Part shown: positions 11,920 to 23,558 of the stretch, piece by piece | Numbering within the stretch: position 1 is the stretch's first letter | How the letters are laid out: the number at the start of each line of letters is the position of its first letter | Assembly (NCBI GenBank): GCA_950097015.1 | Contig: CATNEN010000012.1 | Span: 2,597,501 to 2,661,500 of the forward strand | DNA from: Macrostomum hystrix | Lineage: Eukaryota > Platyhelminthes > Macrostomidae | Direction: 5' to 3' | DNA: 64,000 nt | Position numbers and translations under genes: made by a program | Notes under the pieces: generated by a model | Told to the model about the DNA's origin: nothing | The model's database searches: none | What the model saw: only the letters and a program-made list of their open reading frames with translations

Positions 11920-12334
11920 GGATCCAAGACACTTTGTTATCTTACAACTTTGTCATCCACTTGGAAGGTAGGACACTTCGTCATCCAGCCAATTGGCATG
12001 CTTTGGTCAGTTCGCATCTACTAATAACAAGCAATCTAGTTCGTCATCAATAAGTGAGGGTGGGGTGGTGGGGCAGAGGTGTGAACACACTTCACACTCT
12101 AAATTGTCAAAAAGAGGTGTTGAAACTGATTTCATTATAAGAGTTGAAAGATAGGTGGCAACACAATGTGAGGAGGGGTGGGGAAGGGTGGTTCTGTTCT
12201 AACTTTGAAAACTTTTGTTTTATAGATGACAAAGTGTCCACAAGTCTAAGTCTCTTCGTCATCCATCCTCTGAGATATTGGACAGATCGTCATCTGGATG
12301 ACGAAGTTGTAAGATGATGAAGTGTCCAGGTACC
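11920..12334. mobile_element. MITE (415 bp) with about 39-bp terminal inverted repeats and 8-bp target duplication
   Basis: The left end (ggatccaagacactt, then atcttacaactttgtcatcc) and the reverse complement of the right end (ggtacctggacactt, then atcttacaacttcgtcatcc) pair over about 39 bp. The element is flanked by TTCCCTTC at 11912-11919 and 12335-12342. An unoccupied copy of the flanking sequence lies near 7495-7540. There is no coding capacity. The superfamily is not certain; 8-bp duplications fit hAT-like elements. Confidence 0.8.
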
Positions 12335-12342
12335 TTCCCTTC

Positions 12343-13540
12343 AACCCCCTAGGATTGAGGATAAAACGTGATTTTTATGACATATAAGTCTGTGAATCAT
12401 TCATTTAAACAACTTTCAGTGACATAAGACTACAGATTAAATAGCGCTAGTGCTTTATATTACAAAAAACGAATAGTGAATGCAAGTAGAAAAATTAAAT
12501 TAGCAATAGCAATTCATATATGAACTTCAGTTTTATTGCACTCATTTTAGAGCTGAAGTCTCTAGGCTTTCATTCACAGTGACATAAGTTACTATAGTGA
12601 CATTTAAATTAGTTAATTAGAAATGGTAATTAATACTTTCAATTCTATAAATTCAATAACTAATTTTTATACATAATATAGCATTTTTATGGTCTTAGGT
12701 CTAGTGTTATAGGCCCCTATACTTTCAACTTGAGAGTTCTAAAGCAGAAAATAATAGAGTTTTATTATGCCTTTCATCTAGATTTTAGTAAAATTATCAA
12801 AAATATATTTATAAGCTAAACATACGATATACAAAGCATGTTACGTCAAAAATTCGAAAGACAAAGCGCTGTGTTGTCGTAATAATTATGTGAATAATTT
12901 TATTTTCCTAAAATTTAAATTCAGATATTCGTCATTAATTGTTATAACAAACTCTTGCGACAAAAAACTAGGCCTACATTAAGACACGTTTTGTAAGCTC
13001 ACCATACCAATTAGTATTTTTTTATATTTATAAAATTGCTATATTTTAGGTACGTGCTATATTTTAAATAACTCGTACCGCGCTTTAGTTTACTTCCTTA
13101 CAATGTAATTATTCAATTGATTTCTAAAGCAAACATTTAGCGATTTTCTAAGCTCATCTGTGCTGAAAAATTAATCTGCAAATCAGGCTAAGCGGAACTC
13201 GATCTTCAGTTAAAAAAGTAACTGTTGATACGACTTGTTTTTCAAAGGCAATAATTAGTATAGTAAATTATATAATTCCCTTCCATAACCAAAGTGCTGG
13301 GAAAATTCCTAATATGAATGACACATGCACTAGAAATTGATTGTGAGTTACGTATTCTCTGTCGCCTTGAGAATTTCGAACGGCAAGTACTAGTTGCATA
13401 TCACTACAGCTGGCAATATCATTTTACATAATGACTTTAGATTAATTTCACAGAAACTATAATTTACACATAACGACAGGAAGAGATAGCTGCTATAAGA
13501 CTGTCATACTACTATGAAGAATATAGCTCATGATCATTCC
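12343..13540. other. No gene recognised; AT-rich
   Basis: Low-GC DNA without long open frames, tandem arrays or recognisable element ends. Confidence 0.5.
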
Positions 13541-14429
13541 GCCTCTGGGGTCGATTCCATTCCCACAAGGGTCTTAAAGTTGCCAGAGCTAATCCCTAGC
13601 TGCAGCCATAGCCGATCCACCTGCGTGGTTGCATGCTGTCTTACTATGGCGTTCCGCTTGTACTCATGGTTATAGCTGCGTTGATAATGGATCTCTGCAG
13701 CGACTCTAAAGCTTTTGTCCAGACGAGCAAGGGCCCAACCGAGAATTTCGCGTGGATAATGTGCTGCGCCGCTCCCTTCAAGAGGACGACAGCTACATGC
13801 AGGTCCCATGCCGAAGCTCCCGACACTGCTGTTCCACTGCCTGCTCTCGCGTATGCCGATGACATCGCGCTTCCCTGTCGTGACCTAGGTGCTGCCAACA
13901 CGCGCACTTCCTGACTCTTTGAGGGCGCTCGTATTGTATGGATGATGTACACCGCCCCCGGCACTCGCGCGAGTCGCGCTGCCCAACGGAAATGACATCG
14001 CGAGGACTTCCGGTACCTTCGATCGCTTAATCAATTGCAAAGAGCCCGGACTCCATAGTCTCCGACAGGAGGAATCAGCTAGCCTGGTGCGCGGCGCACC
14101 TGCTCAGGAACGTCTTCAACTCGGCTGCGGGGTGGGGCGGTCTATATGATGCGCCGATCCTCTTGTACTCGAACGGCGTGGAAGCGGTGCCGATGACCGT
14201 CACAAGAACTCGAGCCCTGAACGCGCTCTACACGTACAAGTCGATCGCTGTTGCGCTACGCACTGGAAGTGCACTACCCCGAATCCTGATGGCCCGCGCC
14301 GGCGTCACAGACCTGAGCGTCACCATGCGCCGGCGCCGCCAGATACTACTGGGCCACTGCCTGTGGAGTCACGGCCGCGGCGACCAAGTCCCCGCGAACC
14401 GTGACCCGGACAGACTGTTCAATTGTTGA
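13541..14429 (+). pseudogene. Relic of a non-LTR retrotransposon reverse transcriptase
   Basis: The segment is markedly GC-richer than its surroundings. Translation gives disconnected reverse-transcriptase pieces: YYGVPLVL and SKAFVQTSKGPTENFA (palm region), LAYADDIAL (the catalytic YADD motif, near 13848), then LLYSNGVEAVPMTVTRTRAL and ARAGVTDLSVTMRRRRQILL (the region after the RT, 14160-14370). The GVLQGD segment between the first pieces is missing and the frame breaks repeatedly, so the copy is dead. The SKAFVQTS...GPT pattern resembles RTE-type elements, which is an inference. No poly(A) tail or target duplication was identified. Confidence 0.8.
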
Positions 14430-15348
14430 CTTGGCAGGCGCAGGGCCTTAGCCCCCAGACCCCAGCCTTTCCCTCCTGCCTGTTTCGCGAGTCGTTAGCA
14501 ACTTCGATAGCGAGCATCGTGCTATAGATGCCTATGGCATAAAGTAGCGAAAGTCTTAAGACTAAACGATGAGCAGCGCATTTAATTTTCAATCATTCCT
14601 GCATGCAACATCTACATCACTTACTGTACACACTACTGACGTGTATATTTGCAACTACACCCTACAATAATAGCAAAAGGAAACAGAGTAAAATAGTACA
14701 AAACAGCGCTCAACGATAATAAGCAAATAGTAGTTATCCCTGATTGAGTTGATATAAATAAGGACAGGAAAATGTGTGAAAAATAGCAATCAAGAAGACA
14801 ATAATGGATGCCTGTAAAAATAGGATGCGTTTTTCTCAATGAGAGAACAGCATATTTTCTGAAAACATTAGCAGCAATAAATTAATATAATACAAACCAG
14901 ATGCAACTAGTACAGGACAGCCTAAAAGGTAGGATAATAAAAGTTGATAATTATATTTAACTGATATAATATAAGAGTAGTAAGTAACATAACATAACAG
15001 TAATATAATAATTGCTTTAAATTTTTGCCCCTAAATGTCGATGGCCAAGAAATGCGGAGACTACGTACTTGCCAACTGGCTTTGCCTCACATTGTAAAAC
15101 GGTTGCAATTGCTTATTAGTGATGTTTCGCAATAAAGTGTGTCGATAAAGAATTTTAATCAGCGGCGACTTTTTACAAATCATAAATCGAATTTTAAAAA
15201 AGCTGACTTCGCACAAATTGCTTTGGACACAAAAATAATTTATATGAAAATTGCAGCGATATTTGACAAAAAATAGCTTCGCAGACTGACCAACTCTTCG
15301 TATATTATAGACATCTAGCAATCTTTGCACTCCGCTGAAGACCACTAA
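14430..15348. other. No gene recognised; possible Helitron 3'-like fragment
   Basis: AT-rich DNA. Around 15013-15035, ttgctttaaattt followed by tgcccc resembles the DNA just before the 3' hairpin of the Helitron at 11020-11042, but the hairpin and CTAG end are not convincing. Confidence 0.35.
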
Positions 15349-16010
15349 TGGAGCAATCTCACTCTATGCCTCTGATTCGTTCACTGCGACAGCCACCTCA
15401 CTCGCCTCTGATTCGTCCACTGCGACAGCCACCTCACTCTATGCCTCTGATTCGTCCACTGCGACAGCCACCTCACTCGCCTCTGATTCGTCCACTGCGA
15501 CAGCCACCTCACTCTATGCCTCTGATTCGTCCACTGCGACAGCCACCTCACTCGCCTCTGATTCGTCCACTGCGACAGCCACCTCACTCGCCTCTGATTC
15601 GTCCACTGCGACAGCCACCTCACTCTATGCCTCTGATTCGTCCACTGCGACAGCCACCTTACTCTATGCCTCTGATTCGTCCACTGCGACAGCCACCTTA
15701 CTCTATGCCTCTGATTCGTCCACTGCGACAGCCACCTCACTCGCCTCTGATTCGTCCACTGCGACAGCCACCTCACTCGCCTCTGATTCGTCCACTGCGA
15801 CAGCCACCTCACTCTATGCCTCTGATTCGTCCACTGCGACAGCCACCTTACTCTATGCCTCTGATTCGTCCACTGCGACAGCCACCTTACTCTATGCCTC
15901 TGATTCGTCCACTGCGACAGCCACCTCACTCGCCTCTGATTCGTCCACTGCGACAGCAACCTCACTCGCCTCTGATTCGTCCAGTGACACCAACCTCACT
16001 CCACTGACTG
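15349..16010. repeat. 36/39-bp tandem array, open in both directions
   Basis: About 17 units of two lengths. The 36-bp unit contains ctctgattcgtccactgc and cacctcactcg; the 39-bp unit has cactctatg in place of cactcg. Both lengths are multiples of three, so a plus frame of 219 codons from an ATG at 15348 (repeating PLIRPLRQPPHS) and a minus frame of 194 codons stay open. There is no splice context, domain or composition change to support a protein, so I call it a repeat. Confidence 0.9.
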
Positions 16011-16671
16011 ATTCGACCCTCTGACACCCACTTAATTCCTTAACTCTGATTCGAGGACTACTGCAGCCAGAATTTAGAAAAGCTATGTAAAAATTGACAA
16101 GCTTGTAAATTACCACTAAAGTACATTCTTAGATGTAATTAATAAAAAGTGTATCAAGCAAGAGCAAATAGGAGTTATGTAGAGAAATTATTTGAAAATT
16201 CTAGCACTGAGATTTACAAGAAAAATTATGAAGTGCAATACAAGAGTACAAGTAGAATTCATTTTTAGCTCCAATGGATCCCCTGATAGCTGCATTTTAT
16301 ATTAAAAGGCGATAAAATTTGTACTGCTAGAACATAATGACGCAACAAGCCTAATTAAATATATGCTAATAAGATGTTCTAAAATATAAACAAAACAAAC
16401 AAGTAAATCGAAGCAACAACAAAAAAATAAACATATCAAGTGAAGCAGAACAAAAAAACATAAAAATAGAACGAATGTTACATATACGCATAATTTTATA
16501 CAAACGAACTTAACGACTCGCATAAATGCCGACGCAATGGACTTCAAACGAAAACAAAAAGGGAGACAATAACAGAACCGGTTAATCAATCATGTGATCA
16601 ATACAAGTAAGAAACAGCGCATAGGTGTTTGAAGTACCGATTAAGCATAATAATTCACCACCCCCTTGACT
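16011..16671. other. No gene recognised
   Basis: AT-rich DNA between the array and the MITE. Nothing supportable was seen. Confidence 0.5.
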
Positions 16672-16679
16672 GTCTAAAC

Positions 16680-17226
16680 CAGGGGTCGGCAAACTCCGGC
16701 CCGCGGGCCAGATGCGGCCCTCGAAGCTCCCAAATCCGGCCCGTTGCCCCTTCTGACATCTACAGTGTCCTGTTTCATCTCTCTCGTGTCTAATCTCTCC
16801 CGTGTCTAATCTCTCTCGTGTCTAATCTCTCCCGTGTCTAATCTCTCCCGTGTCTAATCTCTCCCGTGTCTAATTTCTCCCGTGTCTAATCTCTCCCGTG
16901 TCTAATCTCTCCCGTGTCTAATCTCTCCCGTGTCTAATCTCTCCCGTGTCTAATCTCTCCCGTGTCTAATCTCTCCCGTGTCTAATTTCTTCCGTATCTA
17001 ATCTCTCCCGTGTCTAATCTCTCCCGTGTCTAATCTCTTCCGTGTCTAATCTCTTCCCTGTCTTATCTCTCCCGTGTCTCATCTCTCTCGTGTCCCATCT
17101 TTCCTGTGTCTCATCTCTCACGTGTCTCATCTCTCCCCTATCTCATATTTATACAGTCAATGCGGCCCGCTGTCGTCTTTTAGGCTCTCTCTTTGGCCCG
17201 CCAGAAAATAAGTTTGCCTACCCCTG
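16680..17226. mobile_element. hAT-like MITE (547 bp) filled with a 16-bp minisatellite
   Basis: Terminal inverted repeats CAGGGGTCGGCAAACT (left) and CAGGGGTAGGCAAACT (right, as reverse complement) are flanked by a perfect 8-bp duplication GTCTAAAC at 16672-16679 and 17227-17234. The subterminal sequence with ccggcccgcgggccag and gcggccc is typical of hAT-type non-autonomous elements. The interior from about 16760 to 17150 is a tandem array of tctctcccgtgtctaa, with 16-bp periodicity and about 24 units. No transposase is present. The same 16-bp motif forms the intronic array at 62552-63146. Confidence 0.9.
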
Positions 17227-17234
17227 GTCTAAAC

Positions 17235-18175
17235 TGTTTGCCCAATCGGCAGAATTACTCTATCAATAAACTGGCCGATAAGATTATAAATCCTTAATTT
17301 TTTACAGGAGACACCTCACATATATTCCATCCTGAACACCTAGGCAGTAATGCAATAATCTTATTTACAATCCGATATGTGCCGAAAAAATACAAAGCAA
17401 GCTAAAATACAATGACGCAAATGTAAGCTGAACAATTTTAGCAAAATAAAACAAAAGCAAAGAAGCAAACAATGCGAAAACAAACACAATCAGTCCTTAC
17501 GTTTGGGTTAGAATCGGCGTTTTCTAAGCATGCTGGCACTAAAATAGCTACTTTGCGTAGTAGTATACACCCCGGAATCAGTAGTATATAAGGTGCATAT
17601 TATTAGCAAAAAGCGAAGGAAGGAAAAAGAAAAACAATTTTTAACTTTAAAATGCGAAAACTTCCAGCAAGCCTTGCCTATAAAAAAAGGAGCAAAACCA
17701 AATGATATGCGCTACATATACTACTGACACTGCAGCCTTATCTAGTAGCTAGTAGCATGGAGCTGCCTGCAAGAGACTGCAAGAATGGGTGAAGCCTGTG
17801 CTGCAAGGAGTACAGAAAACTAGGTTTAAAAATTGTAGGAAAAAAAGCTAAAAATAAGCAAACAAAACTTGGCGCAAAAAATAAACAGCTGTCTTGCTAA
17901 CAAATAAACTACAAAAATAGACATCAATAAACACTAAACGCGAGTTTAGAGGCCAACTCAGCAGAAATTAGTGACACATTTAGATGTAATTATGTGCAAA
18001 TTCTTCTGATTCAAGCGATTCGTGACACTGGAAAAGCGACCTTAATGTAATTACGCCAATACAAAATTAGTAATGAATTTAAGAAGAAAGTTATAGACTT
18101 ACAGGACATAGTGCTAGTCCGAACCTGACTAATTATGTACTTTAAGTACAAACATGATGTCTAGAGATAATGGAT
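17235..18175. other. No gene recognised
   Basis: AT-rich DNA with poly(A)-rich stretches and no supportable gene. Confidence 0.5.
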
Positions 18176-18472
18176 TGATTGATTACACCTGCCCCAATTG
18201 GGCCCGATGGACAGCCGACAGCACAGCCGCAGCTATTGCGCGGCGCATCTAAGGGCTGCGTACAGCTGTTCAGTCCATGGACTGGGGGGCCGCCACGCCC
18301 ACCTTCAATTATCCCAGCTAATGCTGGTACCCATTTAACAGCTGGGTGAACTGAAGCAATGCAGAGTTAAGTGTCTTGCTAAAGGACACAAATTGTTCCA
18401 GTGGAGTCGGGAATCGAACCGCCGACCTTGAAGTCGTGAGTCCGACGCCCTAACCACAAGGCTAAAACCTCT
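18176..18472 (-). mobile_element. tRNA-derived SINE, family A (best-preserved copy)
   Basis: The tRNA-like head lies at the right end and reads on the minus strand. Its reverse complement contains TAGCCTTGTGGTTAGGGCG (box A) and GGCGGTTCGATTCCC (box B), with the intervening GACTCACGACTTCAAGG typical of a tRNA anticodon arm. The body holds gtgtcttgctaaaggacac and cagctgttcagtccatgg, and the left end reads gattgattacacctg. It is non-coding and moved by a partner LINE. Confidence 0.88.
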
Positions 18473-18778
18473 ACTGTAATGGGAATAATGGGAGATGGGA
18501 GATTATGGGAGATAATGGGAACATACGAAATAGCAAAAAAATTATTTCAAGAAACAGAAAATAACTTTTATAAAACAATAATTATCATATTTGACAACTT
18601 TAAAACCGAATTGCAGGAAAAAAAACTATAAAACGCGACTTGCTTGAGGCCAAAAGTACAATAACCACTATTGAAATAGAAATGGGAGGAGACACTGAAA
18701 TTGCGAATGACTCAACCATGAGAAAAAAAATAATACATAACAGTATAATTATGACTCAATTATCCCAGATAGCACAGA

Positions 18779-19142
18779 AATCCCATGAATCCCATAGATC
18801 CCACGGATCCCAGATCCCATGGATCCCAGATACCATGGATCCCAGATACCATGGATCACAGATCCCATGGATCCCAGATCCCATGGATCCCAGATCCCAT
18901 GGATCCCAGATCCCATGGATCCCAGATCCCATGGATCCCAGATCCCATGGATCCCAGATACCATGGATCCCAGATACCATGGATCACAGATCCCATGGAT
19001 CCCAGATCCCATGGATCCCAGATCCCATGGATCCCAGATCCCATGGATCCCAGATCCCATGGATCCCAGATCCCATGGATCCCAGATCCCATGGATCCCA
19101 GATCCCATTGATCCCAGATCCCATGGATCCCAGATCCCAGCC
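18779..19142. repeat. 16-bp minisatellite (catggatcccagatcc) abutting the SINHCAF stop codon
   Basis: About 22 units of 16 bp, each carrying overlapping palindromes CCATGG and GGATCC. A few units have atacc or atcac variants. The right end touches the stop codon of the minus-strand gene at 19143, so the array must lie in its 3' untranslated region unless the transcript ends immediately. Units open in several frames are a by-product of the repeat. Confidence 0.92.
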
Positions 19143-21310
19143 TCAAAGCGACGCTCCACTTCCCCCTGCAGACGGCGTGTCGCTGGTGAAGGACTCTGGC
19201 GCTTCAGTGCTAGTGACGGAGGCGGTCTCGGAGCCGCCACCTGCCAGCAGTCGCCGCCTCTTCGTAGTAAGAAAAGCTGAATGGACCTGCTGAAACGACA
19301 GAGGTCCGTCTGACTGGGTGATGCAGCGCGACTGCATGACGTCCTGGAATAGTTCGCCGATCTCCTTGCTGTCCGGTATCTTCACCGGCTGCATGATGAC
19401 TCGCTTCTTGTAGTATTGCTGCCGACGCCGGCCAGTGGCGCCGCCGCTCGATGGTGGCGCCAATGGCGCGCGGAACTCACCGTCTGCAATGTTCAGGGAG
19501 CAGAGGTCCAAAAAAAGTGATGCCACAGAATCCCAGCAAGGTCGGAGCAGGCCACTCATAGGCAGATCAGAACGCTCACCCTGACCAATCCGTCCGGGCA
19601 GAGCAGCCAACCCGCCGCAGCCGCCAGATCCGACGCCGCCGTTACCACTGAGTCCCGCCAGGCCGCCAAGACAAGATGCCGTCTGGGGCAACAGGTCGAC
19701 GCCTCCGCAGCTGCCATCAGCTGACTGCTGCTTGCCGTTAGACCCTAAGCTGCTTCCGTTTCCGGCGCCGTTAAAGTTGCTGGAAACGTTGCCGCCACCG
19801 GAGCCGCCGACGCCGACTTTGGCAGCGGCGGCTTCGCGTTGCTCGCGACGACGATTGCGCTTACTGATTTGCTTCATGTGCTTGGGACCTGTGCCGAAGC
19901 GCGAGTCAACCACCTGCAACAGGGCAGCCAGATTTCACGCACGTTACTTTAAGTAGCTTTACGAGCATTTGAAGCGGAAAAAATAAAAGTAAAGCCTTTT
20001 TAAACAATAATGGACAGAAATAATGTTGAAACGCCCGTCTATTAAGCGCTAGAATATTCTATGATTATTTTTTAACTGAGGCATTCAGCTTTCTAGCCTC
20101 TGTTTACGAAAAATGCTAAGCCGCCCCTAAGCCGTCGCCAGCATCCATCCACCTCCGCAGCTCCCCCTGGGGAAATCCGAGGCGTCACGAGATTCTCCCG
20201 CGGCCCAACCTAGCAGCAATTTTATCCGTTCAACTCCTCGCAGAAGGATTAAAAAATGCTCCTTTGTAATCTAAAACACCGAGAACAACCTAAAAAATGG
20301 GCGAAATGGAATAGGAACACTCCGAGGAACTGCAATGACTGCAACTCCCTGATGTGGTAGGGCGTTACCGTGCATTCAGTTCAGAGAAACAGTTTTTCTC
20401 TACGGAAAAGTTCCACTGCTTCCGTAGAAACAAAAAATCTGTCACTTCTCCGAAACAAGAAAGCATTGGTGAAACCATGGATTCCTTTTTCGAAAAGAAA
20501 TAGCTCCGAACTGTTGAGAAATACAGGAAATTTATCCGCTTTTCTAAAGCAATCGTAATTTCTCTTATCAGAGAAAATATTTTTTACTTAAGAACTATTT
20601 CTATGAAAATGAAATTAGTTGACCTCAAGAATGTGAAAAGCCACATGTAGAAAAAAAATACAGGAGGATTTCTCGCTGTGCATCTAGCTATCCAGGCAGG
20701 GCGGCGGCTTTCTGACTGCGCAGAAAAATCTAGAAGTGTCAGATTGAATTCCTCACCCCTTAGATTGATTCGAAATGCCCGCCTGTTTTAATTCTCTATC
20801 CAGCCCTGTCCAGTGTCCAGCCTTGACCTTGGGCAACCTTGGGCCAGTTTGCAATTGTACTTGCTAAGACTAGCTGAGAAACACAAAGAGAAACTGGATA
20901 AGAGATGAACATCACCAGCCGTGTGGGAGCAGGGAGTGCAGGGCGGATGGCAGTGTTGGGTTACGCAAATGACCCCACCTAAAGATGCTAGCCTAATTAA
21001 TCCTTCGGAACACTAAAATATCGTATTAAGTAGAGATGGGTCTTACATTAGCATAAGGTGCTTTATTGGGGCCGGCGCTAGAATAGCTGGGACTGCCGCC
21101 GCCGCCGCTATTGGACCCTCCATTGCCAGCAGCTCCGCGGCGAATGCACAGAATGCAGGCGTTGCAAATGTGGCCAGAGCGATTGCGCGCCTTGGCGCCA
21201 AACACCTGGGCAAAGCTGGCCTCGTAGTCAGCGGAGGACTGGAACCGGGTGGTACTACTCTTGGTGGCGCATATGCAGCAGCCGTCCTTGTGGCGGAATT
21301 GTTGCTTCAT
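19143..21310 (-). CDS. SINHCAF: SINHCAF/FAM60A-like SIN3-HDAC complex subunit
   Basis: Two exons on the minus strand: 21310-21047 (ATG at 21310) and 19913-19143 (stop TGA at 19145-19143), joined across a 1.1-kb intron with donor gtaaga and acceptor ctgttgcag in phase 0. The product is about 344 aa. Exon 1 encodes the family's N-terminal cysteine module: GCCICATKSSTTRF at residues 10-23 and SGHICNACILCIRR at 45-58, with Cys 11, 12, 14, 49, 52 and 55 as likely metal ligands. Across the splice, YANVVDSRFG matches the family's conserved VVDAR segment. Known members are stable subunits of SIN3-HDAC1/2 co-repressor complexes in the nucleus; that role is inferred here. The rest of exon 2 is Gly/Ser-rich (residues about 115-200) and then a basic stretch with RRRQQYYKKRVIMQPVK. 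The protein is longer than the roughly 220-aa vertebrate form. A possible internal donor (acg|gtgagt near 19484) means the C-terminal half could be alternatively spliced. Confidence 0.85.
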
Positions 21311-22744
21311 TGTCCTAAATCTATTAACCAGACTAATTACCTTGGTCTGTGATTCAGTTCATGAAGAATGTAGGAAGACAAGTCCAGCTGTAATCAAAGC
21401 CAATTATTTAGATGGAAGCAGCTAAACTACTAGCTAGCTTGCTGCCAGGAAGGCAATGCAACCAGATTTCTGGAGTGCTGTCTTCTGGAAAAAATTAGTT
21501 TTTAAAAGTTATATATGAGCTTTAAAAAGTTGAGTGCAGAATTTAATCACTGTGAAAAGCTGGTAAAGATTTTGGCAAGAAAAACTGGTTATTGCCTTCA
21601 GTTTTGCCTTGTCTAGACGAGTCATCACCTTTTCACCAAGCACCATCTCTATTTTCAATGATTATGGAAGATTAACTATTATATGCTGAGAATAGCTAGC
21701 TTTAATACTAAATATAAAACAATTGGACTAAATTAAGTAATTAGATATATCTGAACGAATTCTCTAAACTTTCATATCATAAAAAATTACCTTTTAATTG
21801 TGCAATCACTAAAGTATTTAGAAATATTGGTAGATAATAAAGTAAATATCAGAGTTATAAAGTTAATGTTGTTTTATTAGTTTATGTTGAACAATATTTT
21901 AACTCATATGGTTGACCAAATACAAGTGTTTTTAATATTACAGCCAATGGCACACTTTTGTCTTTTATAACCCACAATCAGATTATGGACATTCTTAGAG
22001 CCTAGCTGCAAACTTAAAGCTTTCATGAATCATAGAGAAACTCAAAATGTTGACAGTTTAGATGCTAGAAAATGCAAGTCAATTTGAAGACAAGTATACA
22101 ACATTTTGTTACATTTAACTACATTAGGCAAGGCAATGAATCATTTTATTTGGCTATAATATGCCCATATTTAAATTAATTTAGAACATTATAGAACATA
22201 CTACTGATATTAAAAGTAGAACATACAAAGAAATAGAAAAAAGAAGCTAACAAACCAAGCTATGTGATGAGTAGGGCTAACTATAGCATTTAGCAGCAAA
22301 AAAAGTGGTATATAAAGTGGACAATGTTGCAGATTTCCTTTTGCAATCTATCAAGCATCAAAAGTGCACATAATTAGGCGTGAGGGTGAAAAAAATGCTC
22401 ATGTTTAGTGGTAATCATAAAATTCAATTATAGAAAAACGGATTATATTAGTTTTTTTGTATTATTATGATATTGTCAATTGATAAAGTATCTAGCAATC
22501 GAAACAAAGAAAATAGCGCAGCCATGTTAAAAATGAAATGTCAATTGTAGGCAATACAAAATGCGTTTGGATTAGAGCATTGATTGGTTGTCTAATATAA
22601 ATTAAATACATTTTTGGTAATGGACCCGACAATTCACCTGCTTAAAATTCTCAACATTTTGTTAAAATGTCACGAAAACTATTGCTAGCGCAAGTTAAAA
22701 AATAGTTTTACTGACCGACTCTGCCAAGGATTATTGTCTTGTTT
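21311..22744. other. No gene recognised; upstream region of the minus-strand SINHCAF-like gene
   Basis: AT-rich DNA between two divergently oriented coding units. It presumably contains the promoters of both, but no clear core element stands out. A tttag just upstream of the ATG at 21310 could be a 5'-UTR splice acceptor. Confidence 0.45.
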
Positions 22745-23080
22745 ATGCGAATTCTTTCTCGATCTAGTGGAGCTGATGCGGCAAGTTGTGCTTCTTTGGA
22801 CAGGAGCCCAAGCGCCATTAAACTGGCTATGAGCCGACCGCCGAGGCGACGAATGATCAAAAGCAAAGAGACGGCGTCGCTAACGCTAAGTAACGCCGAT
22901 TTGCAGCGACTAGTACTGCTTGAGCAACTGAAGTTTTTTAGGATGAAGAACGGTCGGGTTTTAGAGGACGGTGCCTGTATGCGTCCGAGTATACAAGGAG
23001 GTGGTGTCTACATGGATCTGCTCGAGGGTAGTCCGTGCGACGAGTCACCTGACCCTGCGCCTGCTGAGCCTCTAGTTTGA
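22745..23080 (+). CDS. Small unrecognised protein (about 111 aa), single exon or last exon
   Basis: An open frame from ATG 22745 to TGA 23080 in a clearly GC-richer island within AT-rich DNA. The product has a basic N-terminal part (MSRPPRRRMIKSKE near residues 29-42), a probable amphipathic helix (LSNADLQRLVLLEQLKFFRMK, split here as LSNADLQRLV and LLEQLKFFRMK, residues about 48-68), and an acidic proline-rich tail. I do not recognise the family. A possible acceptor (ctttctcgatctag) at 22756-22769 means it could instead be the last exon of a longer gene. AATAAA lies near 23207, about 125 bp after the stop. Its 3' end converges on that of the stathmin-like gene. Confidence 0.45.
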   Translation: MRILSRSSGADAASCASLDRSPSAIKLAMSRPPRRRMIKSKETASLTLSNADLQRLVLLEQLKFFRMKNGRVLEDGACMRPSIQGGGVYMDLLEGSPCDESPDPAPAEPLV

Positions 23081-23558
23081 GTTAACACTTATAACATAAG
23101 TCAAAAGAAACTTTTTGGTTGTCTCCAATATAATTACTTGCGTTGAAGCCTGGTTCTTTTTGCTGTTATATTGTTTTATTTATTGCAATAATAAGAGGAA
23201 ACAAAAAAATAAACACAAATATTACACGATATATAAACTCGAATATATGCTATCTCTATATATCAGAGCTCTATATATTTTGTGAAGACAAAACGTGCAT
23301 TTCTTTTTCAATTTTAAACGTGCGTTGCGGATATGTGTAGCATAATGCTAAAGTTATGCCACGTTATAAATAGAGTTTCATATTTTTGAAGCTCTGAAGA
23401 GTCCAGCAGCATTTCGGTTGACATACCAAGAGGGAGCAAATAATGCACGTAAAAGCTACAAGCCTGGCTAAATTTAGCTTCAAGTCATTTTCGAGCCACT
23501 CGCTTTCTAAGAATGCAACAGGAGTAAAACGCGGCAGGTTTGCTAGAGACACCAGCAG

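Noticed and set aside
18400-18472. Functional tRNA gene
   Set aside because: Box A and box B are present, but the sequence continues into a repeated SINE body found at several other sites and does not form a clean acceptor stem.
18640-19293. Overlapping proteins on both strands around the 16-bp BamHI/NcoI-like repeat
   Set aside because: Openness comes from the palindromic repeat. The only supported coding sequence here is the SINHCAF-like last exon on the minus strand.
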